DNA of 64,000 bases from [Enterobacter] lignolyticus SCF1 (GTDB taxonomy: Bacteria > Pseudomonadota > Gammaproteobacteria > Enterobacterales > Enterobacteriaceae): positions 372,001 through 436,000 of the forward strand of contig NC_014618.1 of the NCBI RefSeq assembly GCF_000164865.1, given 5' to 3'. The notes beneath the pieces are model-generated. The model was not told where the DNA came from, made no database searches, and was given only the letters and a program-made list of their open reading frames with translations. The translations under genes and the position numbers were made by a program. This document shows, one piece after another, positions 16,320 to 22,959 of the stretch. How positions within the stretch are numbered: position 1 is the first letter of the stretch; every line of letters starts with the position of its first letter.

Positions 16320-17551
16320 TGGCGCGATTCGTGGTGGTGGTGATAGACAGCTTTGGCGTTGGCGCAATGGCGGACGTACCGCAGGTTCGCCCCCAGGATA
16401 TCGGCGCAAATACCTGCGGACATATTCTGGAGGCCTTTCCCGCGCTGAGTCTACCGACGCTGGAGAAACTGGGGCTGATAAATGCGCTCGGCTATACGCC
16501 TGGCATGATGCAACCATCTCCTGACGCCGTCTGGGGTGTCGCCGAGCTACAGCATGAGGGGGGCGATACGTTCATGGGGCATCAGGAGATTCTCGGTACC
16601 CGACCGCGTACGCCGCTGCGTATGCCCTTTAGCGCGGTCATCGATAAGGTTGAGTCGGCGCTCCGTATAGCGGGTTGGCACACGGAACGGCAAGGTGAGG
16701 GGTTGTCGTGGCTGCTGGTGGATGGCGCCGTGGCGGTGGGGGATAACCTCGAGGCCGATCTGGGGCAGGTCTACAACATTACCGGCAATCTCAGTGAGAA
16801 AAGCTTTGACGAGGTGAAAGCCATCGGCCGCGTGGTGCGTGAGCAGGTCGAGGTTGGTCGCGTTATCGCTTTTGGCGGGAAGCTTGCCAGCACGCGGCAA
16901 ATTTTCGCTGCCGTTGAGGAAAAAGAGCAGCGTTATGTTGGTATCAATGCGCCGCGTTCGGGGGTGTACCAGCACGGCTTTCAGGTAGTGCATATGGGGT
17001 ATGGCGTAGACGAGACGGTGCAGGTTCCGGCCCGTCTTCATGACGGTGGCGTTACGACCGTGCTGGTTGGCAAAGTGGCAGATATCGTCAGTAACCCGCA
17101 TGGCGAAAGCTGGCAGAACATAGTGGATAGTCAGCGCATTATGGACATCACCCGCCAGGCCTTTACGGCCAGGGAAACGGTTTTTATCTGTACCAATATT
17201 CAGGAAACCGACCTCGCCGGGCATGCGCAGGATACCGCACGCTATGCCGACAGGCTACGGCTGGTCGACCGTGAACTGGCTCTGCTCATTGATGAGATGA
17301 CGCCCGACGATTGTCTGATAGTGATGGCTGACCACGGTAATGATCCTACTATCGGGCACAGCAAACACACCCGCGAAAACGTTCCTCTGCTTATCTGGCG
17401 GCCGGGACAGGCCCCGGCCAGGCTTGGCTTGCGCGCCACGTTGTCTGATGTCGGCGCTACCGTCTGCGCGTTTTTTGGCGCCGAGGCGCCCGAGAACGGT
17501 CGCTCTTTTCTTCCGCTCATCATGTCCGCGAGGAATTCGAAAGATGATTGA
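16319..17551 (+). CDS. yhfW: YhfW, phosphopentomutase-like metalloenzyme
   Basis: A 410-residue member of the alkaline-phosphatase/phosphopentomutase superfamily. Metal-site motifs: VVVVIDSFGVGAM at the N-terminus, GGDTFMGHQEILGT near residue 85, TDLAGHAQD-type and MADHGNDPTIGHSKHTRENVPLL at the C-terminal end. In DeoB the corresponding stretch reads DT-x-T-G-H with a phospho-accepting Thr; here the residue before GH is Met. It overlaps php by 8 bases. Probably acts on a phosphorylated cluster intermediate; true mutase activity is doubtful. Confidence 0.85.
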   Translation: MARFVVVVIDSFGVGAMADVPQVRPQDIGANTCGHILEAFPALSLPTLEKLGLINALGYTPGMMQPSPDAVWGVAELQHEGGDTFMGHQEILGTRPRTPLRMPFSAVIDKVESALRIAGWHTERQGEGLSWLLVDGAVAVGDNLEADLGQVYNITGNLSEKSFDEVKAIGRVVREQVEVGRVIAFGGKLASTRQIFAAVEEKEQRYVGINAPRSGVYQHGFQVVHMGYGVDETVQVPARLHDGGVTTVLVGKVADIVSNPHGESWQNIVDSQRIMDITRQAFTARETVFICTNIQETDLAGHAQDTARYADRLRLVDRELALLIDEMTPDDCLIVMADHGNDPTIGHSKHTRENVPLLIWRPGQAPARLGLRATLSDVGATVCAFFGAEAPENGRSFLPLIMSARNSKDD

Positions 17552-18419
17552 TCCCTCTGGCTACACCTATGCTCACGAGCACCTGCATATTGATTTATCG
17601 GGCTTTAAGGGCGACATCGATTGCCGCCTGGATCAGTACGCGTTCATTTGCGACGAAATGCACACTCTGGTACAGCGTGGAGTGCGCAATATCGTTGAAA
17701 TGACCAACCGCTATATGGGGCGTAATCCACAGTTTTTACTGGATTTAATGCATGATACCGGCATCAACGTGATTGCCTGCACCGGATATTATCAGCACGC
17801 ATTCTTTCCTGAGCATGTTGCAGAGCGCTCTGTCCGGCAGTTGGCGCAGGAGATGATCGATGAGATAGAAATCGGCATCGACGACACCGGGCTGAAAGCG
17901 GGCGTTATTGCTGAAATCGGCTCCAGCAAAGGTGTAATCACCGGGCTTGAGGAGAAGGTGTTTTATGCCGCTGCCGTAGCGCACAACGAAACCGGACGTC
18001 CCGTCTCAACCCATACCTCTTTCAGCACGATGGGACTTGAACAGATTGCGCTGCTGAAAAAATACAGCGTAGATCTCTCACAGGTCGTGATCGGTCATTG
18101 TGACCTGAAAGACAACCTCGACAACATTCTGCGCATGATTGATTCCGGCGCTTATGTGCAGTTCGACACTATCGGTAAAAACAACTACTACCCCGACGAA
18201 AAACGCATCCAGATGCTGAGTGCCTTGCGCGAGCGCGGGCTGTTGGGGCACGTAATGCTGTCGATGGACGTGACGCGCCGTTCTCACCTGAAGGCCAATG
18301 GCGGTAATGGTTACGACTATCTGCTGACAACCTTTGTACCGCAGCTTCATCAGGCCGGGTTTAGCCAGGCTGACGTGGATCTGATGCTGCGCGATAACCC
18401 TGCTCGTTTTTTCCGGTAA
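17544..18419 (+). CDS. php: Php, phosphotriesterase homology protein
   Basis: A 291-residue TIM-barrel metallohydrolase of the phosphotriesterase/amidohydrolase superfamily. Metal ligands: AHEHLH at residues 10-15, Glu in VIAEIGSSKG replacing the usual carboxylated lysine, His in VSTHTSF, His in IGHCDLKDN and Asp in LSMDVTR. E. coli Php has the same pattern and no demonstrated physiological substrate. The ATG at 17544 is inside the end of yhfW; an upstream extension would be yhfW shadow. Likely a hydrolase or lactonase step of the cluster. Confidence 0.9.
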   Translation: MIDPSGYTYAHEHLHIDLSGFKGDIDCRLDQYAFICDEMHTLVQRGVRNIVEMTNRYMGRNPQFLLDLMHDTGINVIACTGYYQHAFFPEHVAERSVRQLAQEMIDEIEIGIDDTGLKAGVIAEIGSSKGVITGLEEKVFYAAAVAHNETGRPVSTHTSFSTMGLEQIALLKKYSVDLSQVVIGHCDLKDNLDNILRMIDSGAYVQFDTIGKNNYYPDEKRIQMLSALRERGLLGHVMLSMDVTRRSHLKANGGNGYDYLLTTFVPQLHQAGFSQADVDLMLRDNPARFFR

Positions 18420-18429
18420 GGATAACAAG

Positions 18430-18783
18430 ATGAAAAAAATTGGTGTTGCTGGCTTACAGCGTGAACAGATTAAGAAAACCATCGAAACCACGGCGCCTGG
18501 CTGCTTTGAGGTGTTTATTTACAACGATATGGAAGCGGCGATGAAGGTGAAATCCGGCCAACTGGATTACTACATCGGCGCTTGTAACACCGGTGCTGGC
18601 GCGGCCTTGTCGATTGCCATTGCAGTGATTGGTTTTAACAAAAGCTGCACCATTGCCAAACCGGGTATTAAGGCGAAAGACGAACATATCGCCAAAATGA
18701 TCGCGGAAGGGAAAGTGGCGTTTGGCCTCTCTGTTGAGCATGTCGAACATGCGATACCTCTGCTTATCAACCACTTAAAATAA
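18430..18783 (+). CDS. yhfU: YhfU, DUF2620 family protein
   Basis: A 117-residue small alpha/beta protein of the DUF2620 family. The most conserved-looking part is YYIGACNTGAGAALSIAIAVIG (two pieces: YYIGACNTGAG and AALSIAIAVIG), a glycine-rich cysteine loop. Size, an early glycine-containing strand (KIGVAGLQ) and the position just before the membrane protein yhfT are reminiscent of a PTS IIB subunit, but I see no direct proof. Function unknown. Twelve bases separate it from yhfT. Confidence 0.85.
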   Translation: MKKIGVAGLQREQIKKTIETTAPGCFEVFIYNDMEAAMKVKSGQLDYYIGACNTGAGAALSIAIAVIGFNKSCTIAKPGIKAKDEHIAKMIAEGKVAFGLSVEHVEHAIPLLINHLK

Positions 18784-18795
18784 AAAGGCTCACGT

Positions 18796-20100
18796 ATGGC
18801 GTTCTATATACAACTTATTGTGGTCGCCTGTCTGACCGGAATGACGTCGCTGCTGGCACACCGCTCCGCCGCCGTTTTTCACGACGGTATACGACCCATT
18901 TTGCCGCAGCTGATTGAGGGTTATATGAACCGTCGCGAGGCGGGGAGCATCGCCTTTGGCTTGAGTATTGGCTTTGTCGCGTCGGTTGGGATCTCGTTTA
19001 CCCTGAAGACGGGGCTACTCAATGCGTGGCTGCTGTTTTTACCGACGGATATTCTGGGCGTGCTGGCCGCCAATAGTATTCTGGCGTTTGGCATGGGGGC
19101 GGTGTGGGGCATTCTGATCCTGACCTGCCTGCTGCCGGTGAACCACCTGCTTACCGCGTTGCCTGTCGATGTGCTGGGCTCGTTGGGCGAACTAAGCTCT
19201 CCGGTAGTGTCGGCATTTGCGCTGTTTCCGCTGGTGGCGATTTTCTACCAGTTCGGCTGGAAAAGCGGGCTGGTTGCTGCTGTCATCGTACTGATGACCC
19301 GCGTAGTGGTGGTGCGTTTCTTCCCACACCTGAGCCCGGAGTCCATTGAGATCTTTGTTGGCATGGTCGTGCTGCTGGGTATTGCCATTACCCGGGATTT
19401 ACGCCACCGCGGCCAGGGTGAAGAGGATGCCAGCGGTATGTCGGTATTTGAGGAGCGAACCTCACGCATTATTAAAAACTTACCTTATATCGCGATTGTG
19501 GGAGCGCTGATTGCTGCTGTCGCCAGCATGAAAATTTTCGCGGGTAGCGAGGTCTCTATCTTTACGCTGGAAAAAGCCTATGCAGCGGGCGTTACGCCGG
19601 AGCAGTCCCAGTCACTGATTAACCAGGCGGCGCTGGCGGAATTTATGCGCGGTCTGGGGTTTGTGCCGATGATTGCGACTACCGCGCTGGCGACAGGCGT
19701 GTACGCGGTGGCGGGGTTTACTTTCGTTTATGCGGTGGGATATCTGGTGCCAAACCCGCTGCTGGCGGCCGTGCTGGGTGCGCTGGTGATTTCTGCCGAG
19801 GTGCTGCTGCTGCGCTCTATCGGCAAATGGCTGGGGCGCTATCCGTCGGTACGCAACGCCTCGGACAACATTCGTAACGCCATGAATATGCTGATGGAAC
19901 TGGCGCTGCTGGTGGGTTCCATCTTCGCGGCGATTAAAATGGCAGGCTATACCGGTTTCTCTATCGCGGCGGCGCTGTATTTCTTCAACGAAGCGCTGGG
20001 ACGTCCGGTACAAAAAATGGCGGCTCCGGTGGTGGCGGTGTTGATCACCGGCATTGTACTGAACCTGCTGTACTGGCTTGGTTTATTTATTCCGGCATAA
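18796..20100 (+). CDS. yhfT: YhfT, multi-spanning membrane protein (putative transporter)
   Basis: A 434-residue very hydrophobic protein with about ten or more predicted membrane segments, for example residues 1-20, 50-75, 90-115, 130-160, 185-200, 235-255, 290-330, 370-390 and 410-430. It begins MAFYIQLIVVACLTGMTSLL. Conserved polar stretches include GYMNRREAGSIAFG and FFNEALGRPVQKMAAP. No transport family signature is evident to me. Between yhfU and the PLP enzyme yhfS, so a transporter for the pathway substrate is the simplest reading. Confidence 0.85.
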   Translation: MAFYIQLIVVACLTGMTSLLAHRSAAVFHDGIRPILPQLIEGYMNRREAGSIAFGLSIGFVASVGISFTLKTGLLNAWLLFLPTDILGVLAANSILAFGMGAVWGILILTCLLPVNHLLTALPVDVLGSLGELSSPVVSAFALFPLVAIFYQFGWKSGLVAAVIVLMTRVVVVRFFPHLSPESIEIFVGMVVLLGIAITRDLRHRGQGEEDASGMSVFEERTSRIIKNLPYIAIVGALIAAVASMKIFAGSEVSIFTLEKAYAAGVTPEQSQSLINQAALAEFMRGLGFVPMIATTALATGVYAVAGFTFVYAVGYLVPNPLLAAVLGALVISAEVLLLRSIGKWLGRYPSVRNASDNIRNAMNMLMELALLVGSIFAAIKMAGYTGFSIAAALYFFNEALGRPVQKMAAPVVAVLITGIVLNLLYWLGLFIPA

Positions 20101-20115
20101 GGTTTAGATAACGCG

Positions 20116-21207
20116 ATGAAAACGTATCCGTTACAGAGCATGACGCTGGTGGAAGCGCAGCATAAGCAGTTCGCGCTGGTGGACGCGATTTGCCGACATT
20201 TCCCTGGCGCTGATTTTCTTGGCGGCGGCGACCTGGGGCTGGTGCCCGGTCTGAACCAGCCCCGTACAACGCAGCGGGTGGAGGCTGTGTTGGCAGAGGT
20301 CTTTCATGCCGGGGCGGCGGTTCTGGTGCAGGGCGCCGGGACCGGCGCGATTCGGGCCGGACTGGCGGCGCTGACAGGCCCAGGGACGCGATTATTGATT
20401 CATGATGCGCCCGTTTATCCGACGACGGCGGTCATCATCGAGCAAATGGGGCTGACGCTGACGCCCGTCGATTTTAATGACCCGGCCTCACTTGCCAGCG
20501 CCATTGAGGAGCAGCGACCAAATGCCGCGCTGGTGCAGCATACCCGTCAGCGTCCGGAGGACAAGTATCGGCTGGATGCGGTGCTGGGACTGCTCCATAC
20601 GGCCGGTATTCCCACGCTGACCGACGATAACTATGCGGTGATGAAGACGCCGTCTATCGGCTGTGAATATGGCGCCACGCTGTCTACCTTTTCCAGTTTT
20701 AAGCTGTTCGGCCCCGAGGGCGTTGGCGTAGTCGTGGGTGATACGGAGGCCATTGCCCGCATCCGCGCCACGATGTACTCCGGAGGTAGTCAGATTCAGG
20801 GGGCGCAGGCGCTGGAGGTACTGCGCGGGCTGGCGTTTGCGCCGGTAATGCACGCGGTGCAGGCGGGCGTTACCGAGCGCCTGCAGATCATGCTGAACAA
20901 CGGCGCTGTTCCTGAGGTGAAGCAGGCGGTGGTGGCTAATGCGCAGTCAAAGGTACTGCTGGTGGAGTTTCATCGGCCAATCGCTATGCAGGTGCTGGAG
21001 CACGCGCAGCGCCTGGGGGCGCTGCCGTATCCGGTGGGGGCGGAGTCAAAATATGAGATCCCGCCATTGTTCTATCGGCTGTCCGGAACCTTTCGCGAAG
21101 CGAATCCCGGGATAGAACGCTACGCAATCCGCATTAACCCTAATCGCAGCGGAGAAGAGACCGTACTGCGGATTTTACAGCAGAGCTGCGCAGCCTCTGG
21201 CGGTTAA
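20116..21207 (+). CDS. yhfS: YhfS, PLP-dependent aminotransferase-like protein
   Basis: A 363-residue fold-type-I PLP enzyme. GAGTGAIRAGLAAL binds the PLP phosphate, TDDNYAVMKTPSIG carries the PLP-contacting Asp, and the Schiff-base lysine is in STFSSFKLFGPEGVG near residue 197. Reaction unknown; transaminase, lyase or cysteine-desulfurase-like chemistry could fit. Last gene of the cluster; its stop overlaps the convergent cysG stop, leaving no intergenic DNA. Confidence 0.87.
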   Translation: MKTYPLQSMTLVEAQHKQFALVDAICRHFPGADFLGGGDLGLVPGLNQPRTTQRVEAVLAEVFHAGAAVLVQGAGTGAIRAGLAALTGPGTRLLIHDAPVYPTTAVIIEQMGLTLTPVDFNDPASLASAIEEQRPNAALVQHTRQRPEDKYRLDAVLGLLHTAGIPTLTDDNYAVMKTPSIGCEYGATLSTFSSFKLFGPEGVGVVVGDTEAIARIRATMYSGGSQIQGAQALEVLRGLAFAPVMHAVQAGVTERLQIMLNNGAVPEVKQAVVANAQSKVLLVEFHRPIAMQVLEHAQRLGALPYPVGAESKYEIPPLFYRLSGTFREANPGIERYAIRINPNRSGEETVLRILQQSCAASGG

Positions 21208-22577
21208 TGGTGTGAAAACCAGTTCAGCTTCTCGCGCAGGGCTACGACGCGCCCGACGATGATAAGCGAGGGGCTGACGACCTGGCCTGCCAGTTCGTTC
21301 AGGTCGGCCAGCGTCCCGTCGACCACGCGCTGCTGGACGGCGGTGCCGTTTTCAACCAGCGCGACGGGCATTTCTTTCGGCATACCGTGCTCGATCAGCT
21401 TCTGCTGGATAGTGGCGGCCTGGTTAAGCCCCATGTAAAACACCAGCGTCTGTTTCTCTGCCGTCAGATTTTGCCAGTCCAGCTCTGCGCCGGTTTTCAG
21501 GTGTCCGGTAACCAGGCGCACGCTCTGGGTATAATCGCGATGGGTCAGCGGAATGCCGGCGTACGCTGAGCAGCCTGAGGCGGCGGTAATGCCCGGCACC
21601 ACGGAGAACGGAATGCCCGCGCTGCACAACGTTTCCAGCTCTTCGCCGCCGCGGCCGAAAATAAACGGGTCGCCGCCCTTCAGGCGCACCACGCGTTTTC
21701 CCTTTTGCGCTTCGCGCAGCAGGATCTGGTTGATCTCTTCCTGGGGAACGCAGTGGTAGCCCGCGCGCTTGCCGACGAATATGCGGTCGGCATCGCGGCG
21801 AACCAGATTCATGATCTCATCGGAGACCAGGCGGTCATAGACGACGATATCCGCCTGTTGGATCTGCTGCAGGCCCTTGAGGGTTAACAGTCCGGCATCG
21901 CCGGGACCGGCGCCGACCAGCACCACTTCACCGCGATGCTCCAGCGGCTCGCGAAGCAGCGTTTCGGTCGTGTCCTCAATCGCTTTAAGGTCCTGATTCG
22001 CCAGCGACTGCGCCAGCCTGTCGTTAACAAACAGCTTTTCCCAGAAGCGGCGGCGCTCGCCGACGGTGGCAAACTGCCGCTTTACGCGGGCGCGCAGCGC
22101 TCCTGCGTAATGCGCCACCTGCCCGAGGTGCTGAGGGAGCAGAGATTCCAGCTTTTCCCGCAGCAGGCGCGCCAGCACCGGCGATGTGCCGCCTGACGAG
22201 ACGGCGACCATCAGCGGCGAGCGATCGATAATCGACGGCATAATGAAGCTTGCCTGCTTCGGCGCGTCCACAACGTTGCAGAAAATACGGCGAGATTCGG
22301 CGGCCGCGCTGACGCGCGCGTTGACGGTGTCGCTGTCGGTGGCGGCGATCGCCAGCCAGCTGGCGTCCAGCAGCGCTGCATTAAACTCACCTTCGACCAG
22401 CGTCAGCATGTCGGCGTCGGCCCAGACGCGAAACTGAGGGACGAAATCGAGGGCGTTAACCGTCAGCTTCGCGCCGGCATCCAGCAGCAGACGCGCTTTC
22501 CGTTCGGCAACATCGCCGCCGCCAACCAGCAGGCAGTCGCGGCCGCGCAGCTGGCAAAAGATGGGTAAATGATCCAT
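21204..22577 (-). CDS. cysG: Siroheme synthase CysG (methyltransferase/dehydrogenase/ferrochelatase)
   Basis: A 457-residue fusion that makes siroheme from uroporphyrinogen III for nitrite and sulfite reductases. The N-terminal NAD-dependent half starts MDHLPIFCQLRGRDCLLVGGGDVAERK and includes AVSSGGTSPVLARLL. The C-terminal SUMT half has GAGPGDAGLLTLKG, VVYDRLVS and GDPFIFGRGGEE. The ATG at 22577 is used; a GTG 15 bases upstream would add five residues. Downstream of nirD, whose product complex needs siroheme. nirC, normally between nirD and cysG in E. coli, is absent. Confidence 0.97.
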   Translation of the reverse strand: MDHLPIFCQLRGRDCLLVGGGDVAERKARLLLDAGAKLTVNALDFVPQFRVWADADMLTLVEGEFNAALLDASWLAIAATDSDTVNARVSAAAESRRIFCNVVDAPKQASFIMPSIIDRSPLMVAVSSGGTSPVLARLLREKLESLLPQHLGQVAHYAGALRARVKRQFATVGERRRFWEKLFVNDRLAQSLANQDLKAIEDTTETLLREPLEHRGEVVLVGAGPGDAGLLTLKGLQQIQQADIVVYDRLVSDEIMNLVRRDADRIFVGKRAGYHCVPQEEINQILLREAQKGKRVVRLKGGDPFIFGRGGEELETLCSAGIPFSVVPGITAASGCSAYAGIPLTHRDYTQSVRLVTGHLKTGAELDWQNLTAEKQTLVFYMGLNQAATIQQKLIEHGMPKEMPVALVENGTAVQQRVVDGTLADLNELAGQVVSPSLIIVGRVVALREKLNWFSHH

Positions 22578-22600
22578 AGGAATCTCGCACAAGGAGTAAA

Positions 22601-22632
22601 GACCCGGCGACAGGGGCCGCCGGGCTACGCTA
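22601..22632 (-). repeat. REP-like hairpin at the nirD-cysG junction
   Basis: A perfect 7-base stem CCCGGCG/CGCCGGG with an 8-base loop is followed by CTACGCTATCAGGC. On the minus strand it reads GTAGCCCGGCGG..., the style of enterobacterial REP/BIME elements. It fills the short gap where nirC lies in E. coli. It could also act as a transcript-stabilising or attenuating hairpin; there is no clear T tract. Confidence 0.5.
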
Positions 22633-22959
22633 TCAGGCTTTCAATTGTACCTGACCGTCCTTCACGCGCGCGTCGAAATGTGCAACGGAGCGGCTTTCAT
22701 CTTCCATGCACAGGCCGTCACGCAGACGGAAACGCTGTTTTTTCAACGGGCTGGCGACCCACAGCTCACCATTGTGTTCTGCGATAAGGCCGCGGGAGAG
22801 CACGCTTGCGTCGAAGAACGGGTCTATGTTGCTGATGGCGAAGACCTGTTCATCATGATGTGGACGGAAAATCGCGACCTGCGCATTGCCCAGCAGCGCG
22901 CACACGCCGGTCGCTGGCAGAATATCGTCGATGTTGCAGATGTTTACCCACTGGCTCAT
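22633..22959 (-). CDS. nirD: Nitrite reductase (NADH) small subunit
   Basis: A 108-residue Rieske-like small subunit of the cytoplasmic NADH-dependent nitrite reductase. It begins MSQWVNICNIDDILPATGVCALLG, with IFRPHHDEQVFAISNIDPF and SPLKKQRFRLRDG in the body. As in E. coli NirD, the usual Rieske Cys/His cluster ligands are not all present. The ATG overlaps the nirB stop by 4 bases. Confidence 0.97.
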   Translation of the reverse strand: MSQWVNICNIDDILPATGVCALLGNAQVAIFRPHHDEQVFAISNIDPFFDASVLSRGLIAEHNGELWVASPLKKQRFRLRDGLCMEDESRSVAHFDARVKDGQVQLKA

